From the NCBI RefSeq assembly GCF_035918235.1, contig NZ_CP109485.1, positions 5,877,501 through 5,941,500 on the forward strand: a stretch of 64,000 nucleotides of DNA, written 5' to 3'. The stretch's first letter is position 1; every line of letters starts with the position of its first letter. The notes below the pieces were generated by a model. The model was not told the DNA's origin. It ran no database searches and saw only the letters and a list, made by a program, of their open reading frames with translations. Positions 35,091 to 45,499 of the stretch are shown here, piece by piece. Position numbers and translations under genes: made by a program. Origin of the DNA: Streptomyces sp. NBC_01445 (lineage in GTDB: Bacteria; Actinomycetota; Actinomycetes; Streptomycetales; Streptomycetaceae).

Positions 35091-36047
35091 AGCGCGGGCG
35101 AGACGACTGCTCAACTCCCTGAGATAGTCCGCCAGTTGGTCAGGCCCGTGCACCGTGAACTCGCAGTCCACCAGCGCGAGCCGCAGCGCCAGCCACTCCA
35201 CCGAGTCGGTCGCCGTCGCGCGCAGCCGGCACGTTCCGTCGGGCTGCGCCTCGGGTGCGCCGAGCGCCGAGGGCAGCCGCGCCACCACGAAGTCCGCCGG
35301 CGCTTCGAACGTCACATCGATGTCGTACGAGGGCCGGCCGCGCCCCGACATGGAGCGCCGCAGATACTCCGCCGCGTCCCCCGTCGGCAGCTCCCGCGGA
35401 GCGAACCGCGCACCCGTGGCGAACGGCTCCGCGACCCGGTCCACGCGGAAGGTGCGCCAGTCGTCCCGGTCTATGTCGTACGCCACCAGATACCAGCGCC
35501 GCCCCGTCGACACCATCCGGTACGGCTCCGTCAGACGGCGTGACTCGGTGCCGTCGCCCGAGCGGTAGCGGAACCGCAGCCGCTCCTGCCCCGCCGTCGC
35601 CGACGCGAGGACCGTGAGCGTCTCCGTCGCGATGGACGCCCCGTCCCCGCCGGTCAGCGGCATCGTGGCGGCCTGGAGCGTGGAGACCCGGTGCCGCAGG
35701 CGCGAGGGCAGCACCTGCTCCAGCTTGGCGAGGGCCCGTACGGACGCCTCCTCCACGCCCTCGACGGCGTGCCCCGCCCCGGCCCGCAGACCGACCGCGA
35801 TCGCCACCGCCTCCTCGTCGTCCAGGACCAGCGGCGGCAGCGCCTTGCCCGCGACCAGGCGGTAACCGCCCTCCGCGCCCATCGACGCCTGCACGGGATA
35901 GCCGAGATCACGCAGCCGGTCCACGTCCCGGCGCACCGTGCGCCGCGAGACGCTCAGGCGCGCGGCGAGCTCGCCGCCGGGCCACTCGCGCGGGGTCTGG
36001 AGCAGGGAGAGCAGTTGAAGCAGCCGGGCCGGGGTGTCGGTGGTCAT
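35052..36047 (-). CDS. WYL-domain transcriptional regulator
   Basis: A 331-residue protein: an HTH_11 domain at 6-60 (L-A-A-R-L-S-V-S-R-R-T-V-R-R-D-V-D-R-L), then a WYL sensor domain from about 140 with R-F-R-Y-R-S-G-D-G-T, G-R-R-W-Y-L-V-A-Y-D and D-W-R-T-F-R-V-D-R. ATG after GAGGGG. It is divergent from a DHA2 transporter across 153 bp, so it is the probable local regulator of that pump. WYL domains often sense nucleotides or nucleic acids, but the ligand here is unknown. Confidence 0.88.
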   Translation of the reverse strand: MTTDTPARLLQLLSLLQTPREWPGGELAARLSVSRRTVRRDVDRLRDLGYPVQASMGAEGGYRLVAGKALPPLVLDDEEAVAIAVGLRAGAGHAVEGVEEASVRALAKLEQVLPSRLRHRVSTLQAATMPLTGGDGASIATETLTVLASATAGQERLRFRYRSGDGTESRRLTEPYRMVSTGRRWYLVAYDIDRDDWRTFRVDRVAEPFATGARFAPRELPTGDAAEYLRRSMSGRGRPSYDIDVTFEAPADFVVARLPSALGAPEAQPDGTCRLRATATDSVEWLALRLALVDCEFTVHGPDQLADYLRELSSRLARATDGPVKSSPSGA

Positions 36048-36161
36048 GGTGCGTCCCCTCTCGTTCGCGTCCCGTTGTCGTGTCCGTCCCGCTCGCGGCG
36101 CCCTCGCTTGTGGCTTTCGCGGCGCATTCGTTATCGGGAGATTCCAGGGTGCGCGCCATCT

Positions 36162-36193
36162 AGGACACGGTGTGACCTACATGGCTCCTAGTC
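36162..36193. promoter_or_regulatory. CTAGGA...TCCTAG dyad and ACACGGTGT core in divergent promoter
   Basis: CTAGGA and TCCTAG flank about 20 bases that include a short ACAC-GGT-GTG dyad, 8-40 bp before the transporter ATG. Symmetry and position suggest an operator. Approximate boundaries. Confidence 0.35.
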
Positions 36194-36200
36194 TCCCCGT

Positions 36201-37703
36201 ATGACTTCACCCGTGACCACCCCCGACAGGCGACGCTGGTTCGCCCTGGCCATCGTGATGACCGCAGCCTTCATGGACCTGGTCGACGTCACGATCGTCA
36301 ACATCGCGATCCCGTCCATCCAGCGCGACGCGGGCGCCACCGTGAGCCAGATCCAGTGGATCACCGCCGGATACGCGCTGGCGTTCGCCGCGGGCCTGAT
36401 CACCGGCGGGCGGCTCGGCGACATCTACGGCCGCAAGCGGCTCTTCCTGATAGGGATCGCCGGCTTCACGCTCGCCTCGGCGCTCTGCGGCTTCGCCGCG
36501 AACCCCGAGATGCTGGTCGCCTCGCGCATCCTCCAGGGCGGCATGGCCGCGATGATGGTGCCGCAGGTCCTGTCGATCGTGCACGCCACGTTCCCTGCGG
36601 AGGAGCGCGGCAAGGTCTTCGGCCTCTTCGGCATGATCGTCGGCCTGGGCGCGGTCTCGGGCCCACTGCTCGGCGCGCTGCTCACCGAGTGGAACCTGTT
36701 CGGTCTCGAATGGCGCCCGATCTTCCTGATCAACCTGCCGGTCGGCATCGCCGGACTGCTCCTCGGCCGCAAGTTCATCAGCGAGTCCAAGGCGCCCCGC
36801 GCGCTCAAGCTCGACCTCGTCGGCGTCGTGCTGGTCACGCTCGGCCTGCTCATGCTGATCTACCCGCTGACGCGTGGCCGCGAGCTTGGCTGGCCCGTGT
36901 GGGGCCACGTCGTGATGGGCTCCAGCGTCCTCGTCTTCGGCGCGCTCGTCGCGTACGAGAAGTACAAGACGCGGCGCGACGGTTCGCCGCTGATCGAGCT
37001 GTCGCTGTTCAAGGTGAAGAGCTTCGCGGCCGGTATCGCCGTGCAGGTCGTCTTCGGTGTCGCGCTCGGCGTGTTCTTCCTGGTGTGGACGATGTACATG
37101 CAGGTCGGCCTCGGGTGGACGGCGCTGCACGCGGGCCTGACCGGCGTGCCGTTCTCCATCGCCGTGTCGGCGGCGGCCGGAATCTCCGTACAGAAGCTCG
37201 TGCCGAAGTTCGGGCGCAAGGTGCTCCAGACCGGCGCGCTGGCGATGATGACCGGGGTGCTGATCTACATCTGGGAGGCCGGGCGTTACGGCGCCGGGAT
37301 CACGTCCTGGCAGATGGCGCTGCCGCTCGTCGTGATGGGCGTCGGCATGGGCCTCATCGTCGCCCCGCTGACCGACGCGGTGCTCTCCGACGTGCCGCGC
37401 GAGCACGCCGGTTCGGCGTCCGGGCTGATCAACACCACGCAGCAGATGGGTACGGCACTCGGGCTCGGCCTCGTCTCCGTGGTGTTCTTCGGGACGATCG
37501 GCGACCACCTCGCGCCGACCGAGGTCGGGCAGGCGTTCACCGACGCGTTCAGCAACTCGCTGTGGTACGTCGTCGGCGTGCTCGCCGTGATCTTCCTGCT
37601 GATGTTCGCGCTGCCGGGGCGGCCCGCGCAGCACGTCGAGGGGGGCGCGCAGGACGCGGACCCGACAGCCGGACCGGTGGAGAAGGCGCCGGAACTGGTC
37701 TAG
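36201..37703 (+). CDS. MFS drug:H+ antiporter (DHA2 family)
   Basis: A 500-residue transporter of about 14 membrane helices with D-V-T-I-V-N-I-A-I-P in helix 1, G-G-R-L-G-D-I-Y-G-R-K-R (motif A), and the helix 5 region M-I-V-G-L-G-A-V-S-G-P-L-L-G. The C-terminal tail is acidic. Second pump of this family in the window, here under a divergent WYL regulator. Confidence 0.93.
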   Translation: MTSPVTTPDRRRWFALAIVMTAAFMDLVDVTIVNIAIPSIQRDAGATVSQIQWITAGYALAFAAGLITGGRLGDIYGRKRLFLIGIAGFTLASALCGFAANPEMLVASRILQGGMAAMMVPQVLSIVHATFPAEERGKVFGLFGMIVGLGAVSGPLLGALLTEWNLFGLEWRPIFLINLPVGIAGLLLGRKFISESKAPRALKLDLVGVVLVTLGLLMLIYPLTRGRELGWPVWGHVVMGSSVLVFGALVAYEKYKTRRDGSPLIELSLFKVKSFAAGIAVQVVFGVALGVFFLVWTMYMQVGLGWTALHAGLTGVPFSIAVSAAAGISVQKLVPKFGRKVLQTGALAMMTGVLIYIWEAGRYGAGITSWQMALPLVVMGVGMGLIVAPLTDAVLSDVPREHAGSASGLINTTQQMGTALGLGLVSVVFFGTIGDHLAPTEVGQAFTDAFSNSLWYVVGVLAVIFLLMFALPGRPAQHVEGGAQDADPTAGPVEKAPELV

Positions 37704-37767
37704 TTCCCGCGGGACTTCGAGTGGGCGGGCCCTCGCGCTGCGGCGCGGGGGCCCGCCCGTCTGCCGT

Positions 37768-39027
37768 TCAGTTCGCCGAGCGGATCTCCGCGCGGCTCGC
37801 CGTCGTGTCCAGGGTCTGGAGCACCTCGCGCGGATCGCCGCCCCGGACGACCGCCGAGCCGATGTCCTCGCGGATCGCGGCCCGCACGTCGGGCCAGGAC
37901 GCCTGGTTCACCGGCTGGAACTCCGCCCGCGGCATCTGGTCGATGAACTTCCACAGCGGGCGCTGCGCGGAGTCGGAGCGCAGGGAGTCCGACGCGGAGG
38001 CCGTCACGGGCAGCGCCGCCTGGCCGCCCCCGTACGTCCTGGCCGACTTACGGCTGTAGAGGTACGTCAGGAACTCGCCGCACTCGGCCTTGTGGCCGTT
38101 CTGGTTGAACGCGAGCAGCCAGTCGCTCAGCCCGACCGGCGCCGCCGCGCCCCCGTCCCGCTGCGGGAACGCCGCGTGCGCGTAGGGGACCTTCGCCCGG
38201 TCGGCGGCGCCCAACAGGACCGGGTGGGCGATCATCATGCCGATCTGCCCGCGCAGGAACTGCTCGTAGGCGGCCGTCCGGTCGAGGAGCTGCGGCGCGG
38301 CGCCCGCCAGGCCCTCGCCGACGAGGCGGTCGCGCAGCCAGGTCAGCGTCTCGATGTTGCTGGTGGTCGCGAAGTCGTAGCCGGTGACGCCCGCGTAGGT
38401 GCCGCCGCCGGCCAGCAGCCAGGCGAGAGCCTCGTCCTCGGCGGCCTCAGGGCCGAGCTGGAGCCCGTACGGAGTCCTCACGCCGATCGTCCTCAACGCC
38501 TTTGCCACGGCATGCAGTTCGTCCCACGAGGTGGGCGCCGAGACGCCCACCCGCTCGAACAGCTTCGTGTTGTAGAAGAGGCGCGGCGTGCTCGCCATGA
38601 ACGGGATGCCGTACTGGACGTAGTGGGCCGTGCCCGCCTGCGCGAACGACTGCGTGAAGTCGGCCTGCGTGGGGATGTCGAAGAGCTCGGACACCGGGTA
38701 GAGCTTGCGCTGGTCGGCGAACGTCGCGAAGACGTTGGACTGCGCGATGTCCGGCGCCTCGCCGTCCTTCACCCGCTGGGCGAGGGTCCGGTCCAGCTTG
38801 GCGAACGGGATCCGCTCCACATGGACCGTGACGTCCGGCTTCACCTTCTTGTACGCCTTGACGACCTGGTCCCACTGGTCGCCGATCGAGGACCCGACGC
38901 TCTGGTCGTAGCTCGCCACCATCAGCTTGAGGGTGGCCTTCGACGAGCCGGAACCGCAGCCGCTGAGCCCGTAGGCCGCGGCGCCGGTGAGCCCGGCCGC
39001 CTGAAGAAGGAAACGTCGCCGCCGCAC
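37768..39027 (-). CDS. Sugar-type ABC solute-binding lipoprotein
   Basis: A 419-residue lipoprotein. R-R-R-R-F-L-L-Q-A-A-G at the start suggests Tat export, and L-S-G-C gives the lipid-modified Cys. SBP_bac_1 features include W-D-Q-V-V-K-A-Y, A-P-D-I-A-Q-S-N, Y-G-I-P-F-M-A-S-T-P-R-L-F-Y-N and P-T-S-W-D-E-L. No permease or ATPase genes adjoin it, so it must use a transporter elsewhere or act as a sensor. GTG start at 39027 has only a weak ribosome binding site. Divergent from a TetR gene with a palindrome between. Confidence 0.87.
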   Translation of the reverse strand: MRRRRFLLQAAGLTGAAAYGLSGCGSGSSKATLKLMVASYDQSVGSSIGDQWDQVVKAYKKVKPDVTVHVERIPFAKLDRTLAQRVKDGEAPDIAQSNVFATFADQRKLYPVSELFDIPTQADFTQSFAQAGTAHYVQYGIPFMASTPRLFYNTKLFERVGVSAPTSWDELHAVAKALRTIGVRTPYGLQLGPEAAEDEALAWLLAGGGTYAGVTGYDFATTSNIETLTWLRDRLVGEGLAGAAPQLLDRTAAYEQFLRGQIGMMIAHPVLLGAADRAKVPYAHAAFPQRDGGAAAPVGLSDWLLAFNQNGHKAECGEFLTYLYSRKSARTYGGGQAALPVTASASDSLRSDSAQRPLWKFIDQMPRAEFQPVNQASWPDVRAAIREDIGSAVVRGGDPREVLQTLDTTASRAEIRSAN

Positions 39028-39063
39028 TGCTCTTCGCCCACCCCTTGGTTGCACGCCAGGTCG

Positions 39064-39080
39064 GTGGCAGATTCTGCCAC
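39064..39080. promoter_or_regulatory. Perfect palindrome between solute binder and tetR
   Basis: GTGGCAGA and TCTGCCAC around one central T, in the 72-bp space between the divergent genes. A likely TetR operator able to control both. Confidence 0.68.
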
Positions 39081-39099
39081 ATAGGCATACCATGACTTC

Positions 39100-40673
<1,574 letters not shown>

Positions 40674-40692
40674 GCGCCCCAGGCACCCCGAA

Positions 40693-40727
40693 GGGCCCGG
40701 TTCTCCGCGGGGAGGCCGGGTCCTTTT
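40693..40727 (+). terminator. Terminator after the SDR gene
   Basis: GGCCCGG pairs with CCGGGTC-type sequence (core at 40693-40700 with 40716-40723, with G-U pairs), followed by TTTT. Confidence 0.6.
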
Positions 40728-40771
40728 GTCTACTCGCCGAATACGGGCAGGGTCACTTCGCCCGAACCATA

Positions 40772-41095
40772 TTACCCGGGCCGAATGTCGTTCAGACTGT
40801 CGACGATAATTACGGACGGCGGCTGCGCGGGCGCAGGCACCTGAACAAGAATGGGGACATAGGCTATATCGCCGTGCCTGAACTCGGCCTTCGCTGAAAA
40901 TCGGTAGCATACGACCGCGTTCGGACTGCTGCGTGTCGCATAGCACTGAAGCGTCGACTTCGTCGGCGCAGCCTGCGATTTCTGTGGCAGGGAGCCTGAT
41001 TCACTCGCTGCTGCACCCCATTCACCGAGCGCCAAACAGCAGGTGGCTGCAGCGACAATGCTGACACTCCGCAATGCTGCCTTCTTCATCCTCAT
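40772..41095 (-). CDS. Small putative secreted protein
   Basis: A 107-residue reading from ATG 41095 (alternative ATG 41089). M-K-K-A-A-L-R-S-V-S-I-V-A-A-A with a hydrophobic stretch and A-A-A-S form a Sec signal peptide. The mature part has two Cys within nine residues of each other's strand region (C-Y-A and V-C-Y-R) that could pair. No family recognised. The region is clearly lower in GC than its surroundings, hinting at acquired DNA. Confidence 0.5.
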   Translation of the reverse strand: MRMKKAALRSVSIVAAATCCLALGEWGAAASESGSLPQKSQAAPTKSTLQCYATRSSPNAVVCYRFSAKAEFRHGDIAYVPILVQVPAPAQPPSVIIVDSLNDIRPG

Positions 41096-41603
41096 CACCC
41101 CGAAAGCTGCGAGTGAACTGAGTCGTTCTATCGTCGCATGCCGGCAAGAGGCGCGCGAGGCGCTTCGGGTCCGTAGCGCGTGAAAGTGCGCGTGAAAGGC
41201 AGTCAAGGATTTTGACTTGATTTTGGTCCCGCTGCACGGCGCTCCCGGAAACCGCCGACGTCGGATGCCGACAGTCACGGAATCCGTCACAGACTGCACG
41301 ACCTTCAGTAAGGATCTTCAGCATGCGCACCGGTCGGGTGACGGCCGTGGGCAGGTTGCAGGCGAGGCCTTCGGGCAGCGTTTCAAGATGCCTGAGATCT
41401 CAACTGCTGCAGCTGGAGGCCTCGTTGGCTGTCTGTCCTGCCGCATCGCCGAGTGCGCGGCGGGCGGGGCGGGTGACGCGGCCGCGGTGAAGGAAGACGA
41501 GCCGAAGACACCGGTAGCCGCCTGACAGTTCGGAACTGTCCGCTCATGCGAGATACGTCACGGTCCGGGACCAAAGTTCCGGACCGTGGTGTTGACTGGG
41601 CCC
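41096..41603. other. Interval of lower GC without a firm gene, with two strong palindromes
   Basis: No frame combines codon bias, start and ribosome binding site. A frame at 41391-41525 begins M-P-E-I-S-T-A-A-A-G-G but lacks a ribosome binding site. The 3' end holds ACAGTTC-G-GAACTGT (41525-41539) and the hairpin at 41559-41588 in front of the next gene. Confidence 0.5.
41559..41588 (+). promoter_or_regulatory. Hairpin just upstream of a small membrane-protein gene
   Basis: Ten-base perfect arms CACGGTCCGG (41559-41568) and CCGGACCGTG (41579-41588), extended by G-U and A-T pairs, ending 15 bp before the ATG. It could be an operator or a leader RNA structure controlling translation. Confidence 0.5.
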
Positions 41604-41837
41604 ATGCCTGAGCACGTGTCGTTCTTCCAGCAGATAGGCGTGGCGTTCCTCGCGGCCGCCACCGTGGTGTGGGTGGTCGGTCTCGTCCGGCTGGTCCGCC
41701 ATGTGGGCTGGGGCACCGAGCGGCCCCTCGCCTCGCTGCCGGGGCAGGGCGGGCCGCCCGCTCTGGAGTCCGTGCCGCTGACGCCGGACGAGCGCGACGC
41801 GTTCGCGGGACTGGTACGGCAGTTCAGCCGTCGTTAG
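41604..41837 (+). CDS. Small single-helix membrane protein
   Basis: A 77-residue protein. One membrane helix (about 8-32, I-G-V-A-F-L-A-A-A-T-V-V-W-V-V-G-L-V) is followed by a short polar tail ending L-T-P-D-E-R-D-A-F-A-G-L-V-R-Q-F. No family recognised. It starts just after a strong hairpin and is convergent with the DUF6227 gene. Confidence 0.65.
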   Translation: MPEHVSFFQQIGVAFLAAATVVWVVGLVRLVRHVGWGTERPLASLPGQGGPPALESVPLTPDERDAFAGLVRQFSRR

Positions 41838-41861
41838 CTGCCGGCCGGGGGCTGTGCGCGG

Positions 41862-42632
41862 CTAGCCGCAGCTGGGGCGGGAGCGGTCGGTGGCACGGCG
41901 CTTCATCGCCGCGCGGGCCTCGTCCTGCGTGGCGTACACCTCGCACATGTGACGGCCGTCCGGCGTCGCCGTGTGCTCGATCTCCCAGAGGCTGATCTCG
42001 CTGCCGTCGTGCAGCAGGAACGCGTGCTCGTACAGCGTGAATCCGAGGCGCGGGCGGCCGAACGCCTGCGTGATCTGGTGCGCGCACGCGGTGTGCAGGA
42101 GCCCCGCAGTGCCAGGTCCCGGGCGGTCCTCGTTCTCCGCACGGCGCAGCAGGCGGCGGGCGTGGTCCGCCGAGTCGTCGGCCGCGTAACTGCGGCGCGG
42201 CTCGGGGATCGACGGGAGCTGGAGCGGGAGCGGCAGCTCGAAGTCGGGGGCGGCTTCGCGGGGCAGCGGGAGGCGGTCCGTCGCCAGGTGCAGATCGTCC
42301 TCCGAGGTGTACACCTCGTGCTGGGTCCCCCGGCCAGGCGCCGTGTTGTGGACGAGCTCCCACAGGGTGAGCGCGCTGCCGTCCGCGAGCAGCCACGTGT
42401 GCCGGTACGTCTCGCGGTGCAGGCCCGCGCTGTGGTGCGCGGAGTGCAGCGAACTGTCGTACGCGAGCGCGCAGTCGAGGCGGGCGAGCGCCTCGTCGGG
42501 CAGCTCGAAGGAGTTCAGGGCCCGGCCCAGCAGGCGTCCGAGGTGCTCATCCGGCTGGTGCGTGCCGTCCGGCTGATGCGACTCGTGCGACTCGGGTGGC
42601 TCGTACGCTGCGGTGTCGTACGGAACGCTCAA
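41862..42632 (-). CDS. DUF6227-type protein with internal duplication
   Basis: A 256-residue protein from TTG at 42632, which has GGGAG five bases ahead. Two halves repeat one module: H-T-W-L-L-A-D-G-S-A-L-T-L-W-E-L near 75 and H-A-F-L-L-H-D-G-S-E-I-S-L-W-E-I near 205, each followed by P-x-G-R and E-V-Y. A conserved A-R-R-L-L-R-R-A-E-N-E helix stands between. No signal or membrane segment. The family is restricted to Streptomyces and relatives as far as I know, and its function is unknown. Confidence 0.75.
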   Translation of the reverse strand: MSVPYDTAAYEPPESHESHQPDGTHQPDEHLGRLLGRALNSFELPDEALARLDCALAYDSSLHSAHHSAGLHRETYRHTWLLADGSALTLWELVHNTAPGRGTQHEVYTSEDDLHLATDRLPLPREAAPDFELPLPLQLPSIPEPRRSYAADDSADHARRLLRRAENEDRPGPGTAGLLHTACAHQITQAFGRPRLGFTLYEHAFLLHDGSEISLWEIEHTATPDGRHMCEVYATQDEARAAMKRRATDRSRPSCG

Positions 42633-42717
42633 GGCATCTCCCGGCGTTGCTACATGTCACCTTGTGGGTGCATACCGTAGCCCCTAGGTCGGACATCATG
42701 TCCTCGAAATCGGAAAC

Positions 42718-42755
42718 GAGCGGGCCGCGCGGGGAAGTTCCCGCGCGGCCCGCTC
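42718..42755. terminator. Strong hairpin between L,D-transpeptidase and DUF6227 genes
   Basis: Perfect 16-base arms (42718-42733 and 42740-42755) with a six-base loop. It lies downstream of the L,D-transpeptidase stop and upstream of the DUF6227 promoter, so it ends the former. Confidence 0.85.
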
Positions 42756-42831
42756 TTGTGTCTGCTTTTTTCGGCGGCCCGCTGTTCGGGTTCCTGCCTT
42801 TCGGCGGGCGCCCGTGGGGCTCAGGGTGGGC

Positions 42832-44115
42832 TCAGGCCGCGCTGCCCGCCGTCCACTGGCTCCACGACATGTTCCAGCCGTTGAGGCCGTTGTCGGGCGC
42901 GATGGTGGTGTCGGGGGAGTGCTTGACGGTCACCACGTCACCGACGAGCGAGTTGTCGTAGAACCACTTGGCGATCGTCGCGCCGCCCGCGCCCTGGACG
43001 TCCGCGAGGCCGATGCAGCCGTGGCTGGTGCCGGAGCGGCCGAAGGGCGGATTGCCCTTCGGGTACCAGTAGTTGCCGTGGATGAACGTCCCGGACGAGG
43101 ACAGGCGCATCGCGTGCGGGACATCGGGGATGTCGTACTCGCCGCCGAAGCCGACCGTCGAGCCGTTCATCCGGGTCTGCACGAACTTCTCGGAGATCAC
43201 CATCTGCCCGTTGTACGTGGTGTGCTGGGCGCTGCCGGCCGAGATCGGGATCGACTTGATGGTCTTGCCGTCCCGCACGACCGTCATCGTCTGGGTGTTC
43301 ACGTCGACTGTGGAGACCTGGGAACGGCCCACGGTGAAGCTGACCGTCTTGTTCTGGACGCCCGTCACGCCGTTCGCGCCCTCCACGCCGTCCAGGTCGA
43401 TCTTCATCGTGACCTTGGAGCCGGCTTTCCAGTACTCCTGTGGGCGGAAGTCGAGCCGCTGCGCGCCGAACCAGTGGCCCACGATCTGCTGGCCGCTGCT
43501 GGAGGAGACCGTGATGTGCGACTGCACGGCCTTCTTGTCCGTGATCGCCTTGTCGAACGTGAATGAGACCGGCATGCCGACGCCGACCGTGGTGCCGCCG
43601 TCCGGTGTGTACGTGCCGATGAAGCTGCCCGACGTGGTGACCGTCGTGAAGATCGAGTTGGCGGCGGCGGGGCGGCCCTCGGAGTCCTTTGCGGTGGCCG
43701 AGATGCGGTACTTCGTCCCTCGCTCCAGCTGTTCCTTGGGCTTCCATACCGAGCCGTTGGCGGTGAGCGAGCCGGGCACGGTCTTGCCGCTGTCGGGCTC
43801 CGTCATCGTCACGTCGGTGAGCTTGCCGGACTTGACCTTCACGCCCGTCGCGTTGATGGACGCGCCCGTCGAACCGTCCTTGGCCGAGATCGTGATCTGA
43901 GCGGCGGACGAGCCCTTGCCCTTGCTGTCGCCGTTCTTGCCGTCTGCGTTCTCCCCGTCGGCGTTGCCGCCGCAGGCGGTGAGGGCGAGCGCGCCGACGG
44001 CGAGCGCGGCCGTAGCCACCAGGAAACGCCGCGCGGTGCGCCTGCGGCCCCGCTCGGGCTGCCGGGGATGCTGCTGGTGCGCGACTGTGTCCGGGGTTGT
44101 CACGAGATGCTCCAT
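42832..44115 (-). CDS. L,D-transpeptidase lipoprotein with Ig-like domains
   Basis: A 427-residue lipoprotein: a basic start, a hydrophobic run, L-T-A-C lipobox near 48, then a Gly/Asn/Asp linker, one or two Ig-like domains (about 70-270) and a YkuD domain. The catalytic motif is H-G-N-Y-W followed by S364-H-G-C367-I. It forms 3-3 cross-links or attaches proteins to peptidoglycan outside the membrane and is expected to resist most beta-lactams except carbapenems. An in-frame GTG at 44103 with TGGAG six bases ahead is an alternative start. Confidence 0.93.
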   Translation of the reverse strand: MEHLVTTPDTVAHQQHPRQPERGRRRTARRFLVATAALAVGALALTACGGNADGENADGKNGDSKGKGSSAAQITISAKDGSTGASINATGVKVKSGKLTDVTMTEPDSGKTVPGSLTANGSVWKPKEQLERGTKYRISATAKDSEGRPAAANSIFTTVTTSGSFIGTYTPDGGTTVGVGMPVSFTFDKAITDKKAVQSHITVSSSSGQQIVGHWFGAQRLDFRPQEYWKAGSKVTMKIDLDGVEGANGVTGVQNKTVSFTVGRSQVSTVDVNTQTMTVVRDGKTIKSIPISAGSAQHTTYNGQMVISEKFVQTRMNGSTVGFGGEYDIPDVPHAMRLSSSGTFIHGNYWYPKGNPPFGRSGTSHGCIGLADVQGAGGATIAKWFYDNSLVGDVVTVKHSPDTTIAPDNGLNGWNMSWSQWTAGSAA

Positions 44116-44289
44116 GATTCGTCAGTTACTCCAGTGTGGGTAGAGAGGGCGAACTGACCGGAAAGGTTCCTTCGGGGCGATGTGAACGGAGACACAGGTC
44201 ACGTCAGGAACCGGGCGGGCCGCCCGCTACGTGAGCCCTGGGCTCCGTAAGTCATGGGGCGCCCTGGGCGTCTTGGTGCGCCCCGTGCC

Positions 44290-45393
44290 TCAACTCCCGT
44301 ACAGATCCCGGTACGAGAGGAACGTCCCGCCCGGCCCCCGCACCGAATCCGCCGTGAGCACCGCCCGCACGATCGCCCGCGTCACCATGTCCGCGCCCGC
44401 CGCGAGGATGTCGTTCAGCGCGAGGGGGTTGGCCTCGTCGAGCGGGCGGGTGCCGGTCGCGACGGCGAAGACGGTGTCCCCGTCGTTGAGGAGATGCACC
44501 GGACGGACGGCGCGCGCGATGCCGTCGTGCGAGGTGCCCGCGAGCTTGTGCGCCTCGGAACGGGTGAGCACCGCGTCCGTGGCGACGACGGCGAGCGTGG
44601 TGTTCATCGGCGGCGGCGCCTGTCCGGCGGCCTCCTCCTTGGCCCGTGCGATCCGCTCCTGCGCCGCCGCGTGCGCCTCGGGCGAGGGGTACGGATATGG
44701 GTGCGGGTGCGGTTCGCCGTTCCGCGCGGAGGCGAAGGCGGAGCTGGAGACGGAGGCCGGGTCGAAGAGCCGCCCGTAGAGCGCGCCCGTCGCCGGATCG
44801 ACCGCGGAGCCCACCGCGTTGGCCACGACCAGCGCCGCGACCGTGATGCCCGAGTCGAGCACTGTGCTTGCCGTGCCCACGCCGCCCTTGAGCCCGCCGA
44901 TCACCGCGCCCGTGCCCGCGCCCACCGAACCCTCCGCAACGGGCGAGCCCGGCGCGGACGCAGCCGCCGCCTCCACCGCCGCGCGGCCCGTCGCCGCGTG
45001 AGGCCTGGCCCCGAACTCCCCGCCGCGCCCCAGGTCGAAGACGCACGCGGCGGGGACGACCGGCACCACCTCGCACGGCCCCGCCCCCACCCGTACGCCC
45101 CGGCCCTGCTCCTCCAGCCATGCCATGACACCTGAAGCGGCGTCCAGGCCGTAAGCACTGCCGCCCGTCAGGGTTACGGCGTCGATGCGCCGGACCACGT
45201 TGCGCGGGTCGAGCGCGTCCGTCTCCTTCGTGCCCGGGCCGCCGCCGCGCACGTCCACGGCAGCGGTCATCCCGCCCTCGGGCGCGAGCACCACCGTCGT
45301 CCCGGTCAGCCAGCCGCCCTCGCCGGTGCGGGTGGCGTGACCGACCCGCAGGCCGGTGACATCGGTCAGGGCATTGCGCGTGGGCGTCGTCAT
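44290..45393 (-). CDS. P1-family peptidase (DmpA-like, self-cleaving)
   Basis: A 367-residue member of the N-terminal-nucleophile P1 family. L-T-D-V-T-G-L-R-V-G-H at the start, T-L-T-G-G-S-A-Y-G-L-D-A-A-S-G-V near 75-90 and P-P-P-M-N-T-T-L (cleavage expected between Asn264 and Thr265) are its landmarks. The precursor cuts itself into two chains, and the new N-terminal residue is the nucleophile for amidase or beta-aminopeptidase activity. A His/Pro/Tyr repeat (about 228-238) sits in the linker before the cut. Confidence 0.9.
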   Translation of the reverse strand: MTTPTRNALTDVTGLRVGHATRTGEGGWLTGTTVVLAPEGGMTAAVDVRGGGPGTKETDALDPRNVVRRIDAVTLTGGSAYGLDAASGVMAWLEEQGRGVRVGAGPCEVVPVVPAACVFDLGRGGEFGARPHAATGRAAVEAAAASAPGSPVAEGSVGAGTGAVIGGLKGGVGTASTVLDSGITVAALVVANAVGSAVDPATGALYGRLFDPASVSSSAFASARNGEPHPHPYPYPSPEAHAAAQERIARAKEEAAGQAPPPMNTTLAVVATDAVLTRSEAHKLAGTSHDGIARAVRPVHLLNDGDTVFAVATGTRPLDEANPLALNDILAAGADMVTRAIVRAVLTADSVRGPGGTFLSYRDLYGS

Positions 45394-45499
45394 ACGGCAT
45401 GCGTATCACGTGAGTTGGGCCCCGGGGCCGCCTCCGCGCGGGCCCCGGCGCCGGGTGCGGGGCCGCGTGCGCGGCCGTGATCCCCGCCGCCGTCAGCGT

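Noticed and set aside
41217..41525. Possible small gene ending E-P-K-T-P-V-A-A
   Set aside because: No ribosome binding site before any start, and no codon bias across the frame.
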